DNA of 64,000 nt from AWTP1-13 sp963827545 (GCA_963827545.1 CAWHBI010000010.1:30911-94910), one strand, 5' to 3'. Positions 27,656-36,709 are shown, counted from the first letter of the stretch. A program made the numbers and translations. Notes: generated from the sequence alone by a model not told the origin.

Positions 27656-28684
27656 TCAGCGACTGTCCGCCTCGGTGAGCCCTGAGCCGCGACGGTCCAA
27701 CGTGATACCCCTCAGTGTCTGCGAGGGTAGCTCCCCAAAAGTCTTACGATAGCGATCGGCGAACGCACCCACGTTCACGAAGCCGCACTCAAGCGCGACT
27801 GCAGTCACCGTGTCGTGTCGATTGCGGCTTAGCAGACGCGCCCTGGCAAGGCCTAGGCGGCGTTTGAACAGATAGTCGGAAAGAGTGCACCCGAATTGCC
27901 TTCTGAAGCCCACCTGTAACGCTCGCAAGCTCACGCCCAAACGATTGGCCAAGTCTCCGAGACGAACCGGCTCGGTGGCATGAGCATCGATGAATTGACG
28001 TGCACCTTCAACGGTGCTCCCGCCGACCCACCTTTGCGGCAGTGCAATTCGGTCCCGGAGCCTGGGGAGAATGGCGGCGGCAGCAAGATTCACGATGAGG
28101 TCGTTGGCGCTCGAGCAAGCAAGCTGTTCGAGTCCCACAGTGGCAAGATTCTCCACTTCGCCGAAGAGCGTGGCGACCATTCTGAAAAGCGAGGCCCCGA
28201 CCGGAGCCCGTAAATCGATCGACGTCGCTATGTCATCGATGCTGAACTGCTCTCCCGTCAGAGTCTGGGCATGCGCTAGAAGTCGGTCCTTCGCAATCTT
28301 GAACATAAAGCCCGCGTGCTCGGTTGGTGCGTCGCGGTTAGAGACCTCGTGCGCGCACACCACACCCGCCACACCTGGAATTGCCACACTCTCCCTTCGT
28401 CTCGAGCTGACTGCCACGACACCGCGTATTGGTAGCGCAACTCTAACTACATCGCTTGGCTCCACCCTAAACTGGCACCCACTCATGGCGGTCCGGCAAA
28501 CTGTCAGGTCAGGCAGGCGCAGCACAGAGCACGTAAAGCGCGTCTCGCGGTCGGCGCCGCAAAGCCTGACGTCCCGTACATTCGGAAAGACCGCACGTAG
28601 GGCAACGTGCATCGTCGCGTGACCACGCGTCTGCCAGTGTGTGACGACTTCGGCGGGATCAGCACGCGCAAACTGCAATGCCAT
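27656..28684 (-). CDS. AraC family transcriptional regulator
   Basis: About 342 residues. The N-terminal part resembles the AraC-binding-like (PF14525) domain, and the C-terminal 100 residues carry the double HTH: RLGDLANRLGVSLRALQVGF, then LGLARARLLSRNRHDTVTAV and ALECGFVNVGAFADRYRKTF. ATG 28684 has GAGAGGA upstream; the frame to 28939 crosses the divergent regulator's region and is not used. Base composition is less GC-rich than the surroundings. The target is unknown; it is divergent from the GntR gene. Confidence 0.85.
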   Translation of the reverse strand: MALQFARADPAEVVTHWQTRGHATMHVALRAVFPNVRDVRLCGADRETRFTCSVLRLPDLTVCRTAMSGCQFRVEPSDVVRVALPIRGVVAVSSRRRESVAIPGVAGVVCAHEVSNRDAPTEHAGFMFKIAKDRLLAHAQTLTGEQFSIDDIATSIDLRAPVGASLFRMVATLFGEVENLATVGLEQLACSSANDLIVNLAAAAILPRLRDRIALPQRWVGGSTVEGARQFIDAHATEPVRLGDLANRLGVSLRALQVGFRRQFGCTLSDYLFKRRLGLARARLLSRNRHDTVTAVALECGFVNVGAFADRYRKTFGELPSQTLRGITLDRRGSGLTEADSR

Positions 28685-28866
28685 GCACGTGTCCTCTCGC
28701 AATTCGAACAACTCGATCGCGGATCGAATATACAACGGTTCCAAGATGGGCGAATGGCTTAGCGCTAGGTGGAAACTGCCAAGACGCAACTGCTGCGAGA
28801 GTGAGCGGTGCGACACAGCCTCTGGCTGCTTTCGGCACTCGCCTACGATGCAAAGAAGGGGCGATA

Positions 28867-29586
28867 TTGGCTCCAAGTCGACTGCCGCACAAAGCCCTTT
28901 ACCTCCAGGTGCGCGATGCGCTGGTAGAGCGCATCGCAAACGGAACTTGGAAACCGGGCCCGCCCATTCCCAATGAGGCTGATTTGGCGCGGGAGATTGG
29001 AGTGAGCCCTGGAACGGTGCGCAAAGCGCTGCAACTCATGGAAACGGAGATGCTGGTATCGCGGCGACAGGGCCGCGGAACCTTTATCAGGGACCAACGC
29101 GCCAATGAGCTCGCCGAACGTTTCACCAAAATCTGCGCTTCTACCGGCGAGCGAGTGCACGGGGCGGTGGGAGCGCAGAGCCTCACCGAAGGCTTAGCCA
29201 GCGATGAGGAATGTAAACGCCTTTGTCTGCGCATCGGGGATGCCGTCTATCGGATCGATCGGGTCCGACGCCATGGAGGCCAGAACTTTTCGGTCGAGCA
29301 GGTAACGCTCCCGGCAGCACTATTTCCCGATTTAGCCAGCAAGGCAGAAATAGCCCATGATATTGGCGCCCTCGCTCAGCAATACCAAATGTTGCCTGGC
29401 AAAGGGGAAGAGCGCATCTCGGTTGTTGTGCCTCCACCAGCCATCGCGGATACGCTCAACATTGCGTCAAACACCTCGGTGATGCGATTGGATCGCATCG
29501 TATTCATGTTGGATGGCCCGGCGATAGAATGGCGAATAGCCCATTGCCGCCTGGATCGCGGGTACTACTTGGTTGAAATGAAGTAA
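28867..29586 (+). CDS. GntR/HutC family transcriptional regulator
   Basis: About 239 residues. The N-terminal winged helix reads ALYLQVRDALVERIANGTWK, IPNEADLAREIGVSPGTVRK and LVSRRQGRGTFI. The rest is a UTRA ligand-binding domain ending in VMRLDRIVFMLDGPAIEWR and a CRLDRGYYLVEM strand. There is no in-frame ATG near the domain start, so I take the TTG at 28867, which has AAGGGG six bases upstream. The more distant ATG at 28678 would add 63 unsupported residues inside the divergent promoter region. It lacks an obvious metabolic partner. Confidence 0.85.
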   Translation: MAPSRLPHKALYLQVRDALVERIANGTWKPGPPIPNEADLAREIGVSPGTVRKALQLMETEMLVSRRQGRGTFIRDQRANELAERFTKICASTGERVHGAVGAQSLTEGLASDEECKRLCLRIGDAVYRIDRVRRHGGQNFSVEQVTLPAALFPDLASKAEIAHDIGALAQQYQMLPGKGEERISVVVPPPAIADTLNIASNTSVMRLDRIVFMLDGPAIEWRIAHCRLDRGYYLVEMK

Positions 29587-29886
29587 GGGTGTTGGCGCTG
29601 AACTACCGCGACTTTGTCGTCGCACGTGTCACACTTCTTGCGGCTGCTTTCCGCGTGACACCATCCGCGGAGCTGCAGCCAACTCGCCGGCTAGCCGCCA
29701 ATCCCTGCCGCCGTGGCAGCTTCAGGGCCGCCGCAGTTCATTGCGGTGGAAGTAGACGACGCGCGTGCTGCCTTGAATGCTGCCTGGCGCAGGCATCTCG
29801 CCTTGATAGCCCAGCCGCCGCGAATCGCGACGCGCCGAGCTTGGTTAACCGGGCGTTAGCCAAAATGGCCGCATGCTTGCGGCCCC
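29587..29886. other. Intergenic region, 300 bases
   Basis: Between the GntR gene and the extensin-like gene. Its short frames have the biased composition of shadow reading and show no recognisable protein. No clear repeat or terminator was seen. Confidence 0.45.
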
Positions 29887-30549
29887 ATGTACCGGTCTCG
29901 CGTAATCGTTGCGTCCGTCATGCTGGCCGCCCTCGCCCTGTGGGCCTGCAGCCGGCAGCCGAATTTCATTGCCAGGGAAGAGCCATGGCGCGCGGACGAG
30001 GAGCGCGCCTGCCTGGCAACCGGGGCCGTTCGTGAATCGGGCTTCGTCACCGCGCGCTCCGCTCTCGGCGGCCCCAGCGTGTGCGGAGCGCTGATGCCAT
30101 TCACCGTCGCCGCTGCTTCGCGCGGCTCGATCGCTTTGCGCCCGCCGGCGCTGCTGCGCTGCCCGATGGTCCCGGCGCTCGACTATTGGCTGGAGCACGT
30201 GGTTGCCCCGGCGGCGCGCCGTCACCTGCGCGTCGAAGTCGTGGGCCTCAAGGTGATTGGCTCCTACTCCTGCCGGCCCATGAACAACGTGCACGGGGCG
30301 AGGCTCTCCGAGCACGGCCATGCCAATGCCATCGACGTTGCTGGCTTCGAGCTGGAGAACGGCTACACGGTGGCGGTGAAGACCGGCTGGTGGGGCGCGC
30401 TGGCCGAGCGAATGTTCCTGCGCGCGGTGCACTCCGGTTCCTGCAACATCTTCACCACCGTGCTCGGTCCGCATTACGACCGCAACCACCGCGACCACTT
30501 CCATCTCGACCTCGCCCGTCACCCCCTGCATGGGCGAATTTGCAAGTAG
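29887..30549 (+). CDS. Extensin-like lipoprotein
   Basis: A 220-residue protein of the bacterial extensin-like family (PF06904). The N-terminus looks like a lipoprotein signal ending LALWACS with Cys about residue 21. Conserved blocks: CGALMPFTVAAASRG, ALLRCPMVPALDYWLEHVV, GSYSCRPMNNVHGARLSEHG, NAIDVAGFELENG and HRDHFHLDLA. The His/Asp pattern is like that of D,D-peptidases of the peptidase M15 type, so a cell-wall role is possible. No strong ribosome site was seen. Confidence 0.85.
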   Translation: MYRSRVIVASVMLAALALWACSRQPNFIAREEPWRADEERACLATGAVRESGFVTARSALGGPSVCGALMPFTVAAASRGSIALRPPALLRCPMVPALDYWLEHVVAPAARRHLRVEVVGLKVIGSYSCRPMNNVHGARLSEHGHANAIDVAGFELENGYTVAVKTGWWGALAERMFLRAVHSGSCNIFTTVLGPHYDRNHRDHFHLDLARHPLHGRICK

Positions 30550-30886
30550 GCGCGGCTCAAGTGCCATGGGTGCAGCGATCGGCCGGGAGACCAGCGGGCG
30601 AGTTCTTCCCTCCCCCTTGAGGGGGGAGGACGGAACGCCACGGACTTAGGCTGCCGATCGTATCGCTCGCCTCATGCACGACCGGCAGACTAAGTCCGAT
30701 GGCGTTCCTGGTGGGGGTGACCAGAGGCGATCGCGAAGGGCTGATCCCCCGTCCGCATAGCTCGACAGAGGAATCATCTGCGCGTAGCCGTACAAGGCAT
30801 GCGGCGTGCACCAGGAGCATCATGGCCGGGCGAGGCGAAAATCGGAAGAATGCTCTCCAGGCGGTATTCGCTGCAGCGGGCCGCGC
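30550..30886. other. Intergenic region, 337 bases, mostly palindromic
   Basis: No gene was found. It begins with a C-run/G-run hairpin (CCCTCCCCC and GGGGGGAGG, about 30608-30630) followed by the long palindrome listed separately. Confidence 0.5.
30632..30708. repeat. Long imperfect palindrome
   Basis: Arms of about 29 bases (30632-30660 and 30679-30708) pair with two or three mismatches: GGAACGCCACGGACTTAG against CTAAGTCCGATGGCGTTCC. The loop is 18 bases. It may be another repeat family or a transcription stop between the extensin-like gene and the MFS gene; no T-run follows. Confidence 0.6.
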
Positions 30887-32101
30887 ATGAGTGGAAACGT
30901 GGAGGCCAGCGCCGCTGAAACGCCCACACGCGCCATCGTGCTGCTGGCGTTCGCCGGGTTCGTCAGCGCGGCCAACCTGCGCGTGTGCGATCCCCTGCTG
31001 CCGCAGATGGCAAGCGAGCTTGGCGTGACCATCGGCGGCGCGGGCGCCGTCGTCACCGCCTTCGCGCTTGCCTATGGCCTGTGCCAGATCTTCGTCGGCC
31101 CGCTCGGTGACGCACAGGGCAAGCTGCGGCTGGTGGTTCTGGGCAGCCTGTGGGCCGGCATTTCCACACTGCTGTGTGCGTCGATGCCAACCCTCGCTCC
31201 CATCGTGCTGCTGCGCTTCCTGGCGGGCGCCGGCGGGGCGGCAATCATCCCCCTCGCCGTCGCCTGGCTGGGTGACGTGATCCCATACGAGCGGCGCCAG
31301 CCCGTCCTGGCACGCTTCGCGTCGGGCCAGATCCTGGGCGTGGTGTTCGGCCAGGCGGCGGGCGGTCTCTTCGGAGAACTGGTCGGCTGGCGCGGCGCCA
31401 TGGTGCTGGTGGGCATCGCCCACATCTGCGCGGGCCTGCTGCTCGCCAACGAGATGCGCCGCCTGGCCGTCGGCATGCCGGTTCCAGGCCGCGCCCGCTG
31501 GCATGAGGCCGCGATGGCCGCGCGCGACATCTTGCGGCGGCCCTGGGCGCGCATCCTGCTCGGCACCACGTTCCTCGAGGGAGTGCTCATGTTCGGCGCC
31601 TTTGCCTACGTCGGGGCCCATCTGCATCAGCGCTTCGGCGTCGGCCCTGGCCTGGTCGGGATCACGATCGCCGCCTTCGGCATTGGCGCGCTCCTTTATG
31701 CGCTCACGGCCGGCGCGCTGATTGCCCGGTTCGGGCAGGCGAGGCTGATCGCGGCGGGCAGCACTCTGGTTGCCGTCGGCTACATTGCATTGGCGCTCAC
31801 ACCATGGCTTTGGCTGGCAGCGCCGGCTGTGGCTGTCGTCGGCCTGGGTTTCTACATGCTGCACAACACGCTGCAGACCGAGGCGACGCAACTTGCACCC
31901 GAGGCTCGCGGGCTCTCCGTGTCGCTGTTTGCAATCGTGCTGTTCACGGGGCAGTCGGTGGGCGTGGCGCTGGCCGGGCCGGTGGTCGACCGCTGGGGCG
32001 CCCAACCGGTGCTTTTCGTGGCCGCCGGGGGTCTGCTCGCCGTCATCCAGTGGTTCCGGCTGCAGCTTGTGCGCAGGGCGGCTGGCAGCGATCGCGCGTG
32101 A
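30887..32101 (+). CDS. MFS transporter, drug-efflux type
   Basis: About 404 residues with twelve predicted helices. The loop between helices 2 and 3 is GPLGDAQGKLRLV, and the first helix AFAGFVSAANLRVCDPLLPQ resembles Bcr/CflA and DHA1 exporters (AAN.RVCDP is seen in that group). ATG 30887 is selected because an acidic, polar N-terminus precedes helix 1; the longer frame from 30806 is improbable. TetR regulator follows after 22 bases on the same strand. Confidence 0.85.
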   Translation: MSGNVEASAAETPTRAIVLLAFAGFVSAANLRVCDPLLPQMASELGVTIGGAGAVVTAFALAYGLCQIFVGPLGDAQGKLRLVVLGSLWAGISTLLCASMPTLAPIVLLRFLAGAGGAAIIPLAVAWLGDVIPYERRQPVLARFASGQILGVVFGQAAGGLFGELVGWRGAMVLVGIAHICAGLLLANEMRRLAVGMPVPGRARWHEAAMAARDILRRPWARILLGTTFLEGVLMFGAFAYVGAHLHQRFGVGPGLVGITIAAFGIGALLYALTAGALIARFGQARLIAAGSTLVAVGYIALALTPWLWLAAPAVAVVGLGFYMLHNTLQTEATQLAPEARGLSVSLFAIVLFTGQSVGVALAGPVVDRWGAQPVLFVAAGGLLAVIQWFRLQLVRRAAGSDRA

Positions 32102-32123
32102 CAGATGTGCTAGAACCCACACC

Positions 32124-32774
32124 ATGAGCTGGCATAGGCACGGCCGCGGCGGGCGGCGCAGCTATCACCACGGCAACCTGCGGGAAGCCCTGATGGATGC
32201 CGCCCTCGACCTCATCGCCGAGAAGGGTCCGGCCGGATTCACCTTTGCCGAGGCCGCGCGCCAGGCGGGCGTGAGCCCCGCCGCCCCCTACCGCCATTTC
32301 CGCGACCGCGACGCGCTGATGGCCGACGTCGCGCGCCGCGGCTTCGAGCGCTTCGAGCAGCAGCTTTCCGCCGCCTGGGACGAAGGCCGGCCGAACCTGC
32401 GCGAGGCCTTCCATCGCCTGGGTGGGGCCTACCTCGCGTTCGCGCGCAACGAGGCGGCCTACTTCTCGGCCATGTTCGAGTCGGGGCTGTCGATGGCCCA
32501 GCACCGCGAGCTGGCGGAAGCCGGCGATCGCGCATTCGCCGTGCTGCGGGGTGCCTGCGAGGCGTTGGTTGCCGCCATACCCGCTGCCAGGCGCCCGCCG
32601 GCGATGATGGTGGCGCTGCACATCTGGTCGCTCTCGCACGGCATCGCCAGCCTGTTCGCGCGCGGCGATGCGGCGCGGCGCACTTTGCCGATGGCGCCCG
32701 AGGAGCTGCTGGAAGCTGCTACGTTGATCTATCTCGAGGGCCTTGGTGTGAACACCAAGGGCGGCGGCGCCTGA
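32124..32774 (+). CDS. TetR family transcriptional regulator
   Basis: A 216-residue regulator. The N-terminal HTH reads LREALMDAALDLIAEKGPAG, FTFAEAARQAGVSPAAPYRH and FRDRDALMADVARRGF. The C-terminal part resembles the TetR_C_33/WHG domain (MVALHIWSLSHGIASLF). As it is directly downstream of the MFS exporter it probably represses that gene in response to an exported compound; this is inference. Confidence 0.88.
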   Translation: MSWHRHGRGGRRSYHHGNLREALMDAALDLIAEKGPAGFTFAEAARQAGVSPAAPYRHFRDRDALMADVARRGFERFEQQLSAAWDEGRPNLREAFHRLGGAYLAFARNEAAYFSAMFESGLSMAQHRELAEAGDRAFAVLRGACEALVAAIPAARRPPAMMVALHIWSLSHGIASLFARGDAARRTLPMAPEELLEAATLIYLEGLGVNTKGGGA

Positions 32775-32784
32775 CTGCGTCCAA

Positions 32785-32877
32785 TCATCCCGGGGTCGAG
32801 ACCCTGCGAGGCTACTGACCCCCAGCGCACGCGGCAATCCCGGATGGTCGCTTCGCGACCTCCGGGATGACGGGTGG
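32785..32877. repeat. TCATCCCGG...CCGGGATGACGGGTGG repeat, copy 1
   Basis: Inverted-repeat arms TCATCCCGG and CCGGGATGA enclose a second hairpin (GGTCGCTTCGCGACC). The end CCGGGATGACGGGTGG (32862-32877) is identical and in the same orientation at 35914-35929, so the TRAP operon is bracketed by two copies. Confidence 0.75.
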
Positions 32878-32884
32878 CCGCGCT

Positions 32885-33862
32885 CTACTTCCTGTACGCC
32901 TCGATCACTGCCTTGCCCTCCGAGCCGGCCTTGGCGATCCAGTCCGCGGTGAGCTGGTCGCCGATCTTCCTCAGGCCAGCGACGAGGGTCGGGCCCGGTT
33001 TTTCCACCTTCATGCCTTTGGCCTTGAGCTGCTCCACGAACCATTGCGCCTTCTCGGCCGAATTCTTCCACACGCGCTCCTCGGCGGCGGCAGCGACCTT
33101 TACGAGCGCGTCCTGCGCCGGCTTATCGAGGGCGGCGAAGGCCGACTTGTTGGCGATCACCACGTTCTTGGGCTGCCAGCCCTGCACGTCGTAGAAGTGC
33201 GACACCGTCTCCCAGGCCTTGCTGTCGTAGCCCGTCGCGCCCGACGTGATGAAAGCGTTGACCGTGCCGGTGGCGAGCGCCTGCGGCAGCTCGGCCGCCT
33301 GGATGGTCACGGCCTGGGCTCCCGCAAGTTCGGCGATGCGCGTGGTACCCACGTTGTAGACCCGCATCTTGAGACCCTTGAGGTCGTCGACCGAGTTGAT
33401 GTCCTTCTTGGTGTAGAGCCCCTGCGAGGGCCACGGGGCCGCGTAGAGCAGCAACAGCCCTTGCGCGTCGAGCTTCTTGCTCATCGCCGACTTCTGCGCC
33501 TGATAGAGCCTCTTGGCATCATCGTATCCGGACGTGAGGAACGGGATGGTGTCGATGCCGAAGATCGGATCCTCGTTCTCGTGGATGGAGATGAGCACCT
33601 CGCCGATCTGGGCCTGGCCCGTGGCCACGGCGCGCTTGATCTCGGGCGCCTTGAACAGGGAAGCGCCGGCGTGCACGGTGATCTGGAGCTTGCCGCCCGT
33701 CTCTTTCTCCACCTCCTTGGCGAACCAGACGAGGTTCTCCGAGTGGAAATTGTCCGCCGGATAGGCGGCGGGGAGGGTCCACTTGGTCTGCGCGGCAGCC
33801 GGGTTGACGACGGCGGCCGCCAGCGCCAGCGCGAGGCCCCATGCGGTCAGTTGCGTTTTCAT
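32885..33862 (-). CDS. dctP: TRAP transporter substrate-binding protein
   Basis: About 325 residues, periplasmic DctP-type protein. A signal peptide (LALALAAAVVNPAAAQ) precedes TKWTLPAAYPADNFHSEN. Diagnostic blocks include LKGLKMRVYNVGTTRIAELA with the conserved Arg that salt-bridges a carboxylate, and QALATGTVNAFITSGATGYD. The ligand is probably a carboxylic acid. It is last in the operon after the two membrane subunits, 25 bases from dctM. Being next to a 5-oxoprolinase gene, it may have carried pyroglutamate or a related compound. Confidence 0.92.
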   Translation of the reverse strand: MKTQLTAWGLALALAAAVVNPAAAQTKWTLPAAYPADNFHSENLVWFAKEVEKETGGKLQITVHAGASLFKAPEIKRAVATGQAQIGEVLISIHENEDPIFGIDTIPFLTSGYDDAKRLYQAQKSAMSKKLDAQGLLLLYAAPWPSQGLYTKKDINSVDDLKGLKMRVYNVGTTRIAELAGAQAVTIQAAELPQALATGTVNAFITSGATGYDSKAWETVSHFYDVQGWQPKNVVIANKSAFAALDKPAQDALVKVAAAAEERVWKNSAEKAQWFVEQLKAKGMKVEKPGPTLVAGLRKIGDQLTADWIAKAGSEGKAVIEAYRK

Positions 33863-33887
33863 GTGCACTCTCCTTCTCTTGAAGCTC

Positions 33888-35195
33888 TCAACCCGGAAAT
33901 ACCCAATTGGGCACGACCATCACGATCTGCGGGAAGACCGTGATGACGGCCACGGCGACGACCAGCAGAAAGAAGAACGGCAGCGCCGCCAGCGCCACCG
34001 TGTTGCTGTCCCAGCCGCTCATGGTCTGCAGCACGAACAGGTTGAAGCCCACCGGCGGCGACACCTCGGCCATCTCCACGATCAGCACCAGGAAGATGCC
34101 GAACCAGACGAGGTCGAAGCCGGCCTTCTGCACCATCGGCAGCACCACCACCGTGGTGAGAACGATCATGGAGATGCCGTCGAGGGCGGTGCCCAGGATC
34201 ACGTACATCACCGTGAGGGCCGCGATCAGCACGTAGGGGCTGAGCTTCAGGCTGTCGACCCAGGCGGCCAGAGCCGCCGGAATGCCGGTGTAGCCCATGG
34301 ACGTGGACATGAACGAGGCCCCGGCCAGGATCAGCATGATCATGCACGTGAGCCGCGTGGTGCCCATCACGCTGGTCCAGAAGCTTTCCCAGGTCAGGGC
34401 GCCCGACCACCAGGCAATCAACAGGGCGCCCAGCGCGCCCCAGGCCGCGCACTCGGTAGCGGTCGCCCAGCCGAGCAGCAGCACGACGAACACCAGCGCA
34501 ATAAGCAGCGCGCACGGGATGAGATTGAGAGATTCCTTCATCTTCTCGCTGAAAGTGGTCTTGGGCTCGGGCGGCGGCATCCTGTGCGGGTTGATGAGCG
34601 CCCAAACGGCGATGTAGCCGGAGTAGAGCACCATCACCAGGAGACCCGGGAGGAAGCCGGCCAGGAACACCTTCAGAATCGAGACGTTGGCAGCCACGGC
34701 ATAGATCACCATGGTGATCGACGGCGGAATGAGGATGCCGAGCGTGCCGGCGCCGGCCAGCGACCCGAGCGAGATCATCTCGGGATAGCCGCGCTTCTTG
34801 AGCTCGGGCAGCGCGATCTTGGCGATGGTCGCGCACGTCGCCGCGGACGAGCCGGACACGGAGCCGAAGATGCCGCAGCCCAGCACATTGACGTGCAGCA
34901 GGCGCCCCGGAATGCGCCCCAGCCACGGCGCCAGGCCGCGGAACATCTCTTCCGACAGCCTGGTGCGGAACAGGATCTCACCCATCCAGATGAAGAGCGG
35001 CAGCGCAGCCAGCTCCCAGGAAGCCGCGTTGCCCCAGATCTTGGTGGCGAGCACGGTGCCCGCGGGAATGTTGCCGGCGGCGAACTGCATGCCGAGCCAC
35101 CCGCAGGCGAGCAGGCTGATGGCAATCCACACGCCGGACCCCAGCAGGACAACAAGCGCGACCGCAATCAGGATCGAGATGCTCGCCAGATCCAT
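33888..35195 (-). CDS. dctM: TRAP transporter large permease
   Basis: A 435-residue membrane protein with about 12 helices of the DctM family (ion-coupled transport subunit). Signature stretches are GSVSGSSAATCATIAKIALP, LIPPSITMVIYAVAANVSI and PYVLIAALTVMYVILGTALDG. Two inverted halves are visible as expected. A GGGGG stretch and ATG 35195 lie 9 bases after the dctQ stop, and dctP follows. Confidence 0.92.
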   Translation of the reverse strand: MDLASISILIAVALVVLLGSGVWIAISLLACGWLGMQFAAGNIPAGTVLATKIWGNAASWELAALPLFIWMGEILFRTRLSEEMFRGLAPWLGRIPGRLLHVNVLGCGIFGSVSGSSAATCATIAKIALPELKKRGYPEMISLGSLAGAGTLGILIPPSITMVIYAVAANVSILKVFLAGFLPGLLVMVLYSGYIAVWALINPHRMPPPEPKTTFSEKMKESLNLIPCALLIALVFVVLLLGWATATECAAWGALGALLIAWWSGALTWESFWTSVMGTTRLTCMIMLILAGASFMSTSMGYTGIPAALAAWVDSLKLSPYVLIAALTVMYVILGTALDGISMIVLTTVVVLPMVQKAGFDLVWFGIFLVLIVEMAEVSPPVGFNLFVLQTMSGWDSNTVALAALPFFFLLVVAVAVITVFPQIVMVVPNWVFPG

Positions 35196-35204
35196 GGAGG
35201 CCCC

Positions 35205-35780
35205 CTACACGCCGCTGGAGGCGGCGCGCTCGATCACCTCCTCGGCGGTCTTCGGCGGTTCCTTCTCGTAGCGTGGCTTGTTGCCGCCTGCGACGTGGAA
35301 CAACTCGTCGGTGATGGCAATGAACAGGATGAGGAGGCCCGTTGCGTAGCCGATCTGCGGGATCCAGAGCGGGATGACGAGCACGCCCGTCGACATGTCG
35401 TTGATGCGCCAGGACGTGAGGGCGAGATCGACCGCGTGCCAGGCGAAGAAGCCGATGAACAGAGCCGCCATCAGCAATGCGAACAGCTCGGTGATCCATT
35501 TGGTGCGGCCGGCGAGTCGCTCGGTCAGCAGCCCAACGCGGATCATCTCGCCCGACTTGAAGGTATGCGCCAGACCGAGGAACGCCATGGCGGCCATGCA
35601 CCACGACGCGATGTCGTCGCCCGACTTGACGTTGACGCCGAACTCGCGCCCCAGCGACAGCGCCATCATGATCAGGAAGATGGCAATCAGGAACAGCCCT
35701 GCGAGATAACCCGCGCCCAGATACAGCGCGTCGAGGCATCGGCGCATCATTGGACGCAAGACCCCTCCAAGCTCACTCAT
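35205..35780 (-). CDS. dctQ: TRAP transporter small permease
   Basis: A 191-residue DctQ subunit with four predicted helices, starting at LYLGAGYLAGLFLIAIFLIM. The family blocks RLAGRTKWITELFALLMAAL and IPLWIPQIGYATGLLILFI are present. It is the first gene of dctQ-dctM-dctP. Confidence 0.9.
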   Translation of the reverse strand: MSELGGVLRPMMRRCLDALYLGAGYLAGLFLIAIFLIMMALSLGREFGVNVKSGDDIASWCMAAMAFLGLAHTFKSGEMIRVGLLTERLAGRTKWITELFALLMAALFIGFFAWHAVDLALTSWRINDMSTGVLVIPLWIPQIGYATGLLILFIAITDELFHVAGGNKPRYEKEPPKTAEEVIERAASSGV

Positions 35781-35800
35781 GTCGCCGCGCCGATGAACTC

Positions 35801-35929
35801 ACCCGTCATCCCGGAAGCCGAGCGCAGCGAGGCTGTCCGGGACCTGCAGAAATGACGACGCTTGCTGCAGATCCCGGCTCGCTGCACGACCGCGCTCGCG
35901 CGGTCGCTGGCGGCCGGGATGACGGGTGG
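35801..35929. repeat. TCATCCCGG...CCGGGATGACGGGTGG repeat, copy 2
   Basis: ACCCGTCATCCCGG on the left and CCGGGATGACGGGTGG on the right are complementary over at least 13 bases, with further inner hairpins. It lies between dctQ and the winged-helix regulator. Same end sequence as the copy at 32785-32877. Confidence 0.78.
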
Positions 35930-35934
35930 AGCGG

Positions 35935-36561
35935 TCATAGCGACGTCGCCGAACGCGCGGCCTGGTCGTAGTGCCCGGAGAGAGCGCGCAGCAGTGCTCC
36001 GAGATCCGACAGCATCGGGTCGGGCAGCCCGGTCGACTTCACCGGTTTCACCAGCAGGCGCTCGCGCACCTCGTGATAGCGCTGGCAGGCGTCCGCGCCG
36101 GCCTTGGTGGCGGCCACCAGCTTCTCCTTGCCGGCCTTCTTGGAGGTAACGAGCCCCGCAAGCGCGAGCTTCTTGATGGCGTACGACACCACGTGCGTGT
36201 CCTCGATGCCGAGCACCAGGCAGATGTCGGCGAGCTTCTTGGGCCGGTCGCGATGGCGCACCGTGTGCAGCACGAGCACTTCGACGGCAGACACATCGGG
36301 CACGCCGGCCGCACCCATGCAGCGCACCATCCAGCGCTCGAAGGCGTGGCTAGCAAGAATGAGGCCGAACTCGACCTCCGAGAGGCCGGGCAGAGCGCCT
36401 GCGGCCAAATGCGCGGAGGAGACGATGGGGCCGATGCCGTCCCGGGCCCGGAATGCCATCACGCGCTTGGCCTGCTCGCGTCCCATGAGACCTTGTGGGG
36501 CGACCTCGGATCGGCTCTTGCAGGAAAACCGGGCAACAAGCTCGCCGAACATCCAGATCAT
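35935..36561 (-). CDS. Winged-helix (MarR-type) transcriptional regulator
   Basis: A 208-residue protein with a predicted winged helix at about residues 85-175: VSAVEVLVLHTVRHRDRPKK, LADICLVLGIEDTHVVSYAI and KKLALAGLVTSKKAGKEKLV, followed by the wing TKAGADACQRYHEV. It resembles predicted MarR-like regulators (COG3355/HTH_27 type). It is divergent from the 5-oxoprolinase gene, with only 38 bases between starts, so it probably regulates that gene and perhaps the TRAP operon downstream. Confidence 0.8.
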   Translation of the reverse strand: MIWMFGELVARFSCKSRSEVAPQGLMGREQAKRVMAFRARDGIGPIVSSAHLAAGALPGLSEVEFGLILASHAFERWMVRCMGAAGVPDVSAVEVLVLHTVRHRDRPKKLADICLVLGIEDTHVVSYAIKKLALAGLVTSKKAGKEKLVAATKAGADACQRYHEVRERLLVKPVKSTGLPDPMLSDLGALLRALSGHYDQAARSATSL

Positions 36562-36578
36562 GTCAACATATTATTGAC
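36562..36578. promoter_or_regulatory. GTCAA-N7-TTGAC inverted repeat in divergent promoter
   Basis: Five-base arms GTCAA and TTGAC spaced by seven A/T bases lie in the 38 bases between the divergent regulator and the 5-oxoprolinase. The position fits an operator for the winged-helix protein. Confidence 0.4.
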
Positions 36579-36677
36579 GTTTTGCCGACATTCGCGCAAA
36601 TGAGCGCAGCGCGCATCAGGAGAGCAGCATGGCGGCTGAAACCCGCGACACGGCCCGACGACACAGCCAGGTGGCAC

Positions 36678-36709
<32 letters not shown>

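Noticed and set aside
30557..32125. 522-residue minus-strand frame
   Set aside because: Antisense to the MFS exporter and rich in Gln, Arg and His; no domain.
33783..35855. 690-residue plus-strand frame
   Set aside because: Antisense to the TRAP permease genes; very high His, Arg and Gln content.
32785..35929. Composite transposon carrying the TRAP operon
   Set aside because: No transposase and no terminal target duplication were seen. Bracketing repeats alone are not enough.
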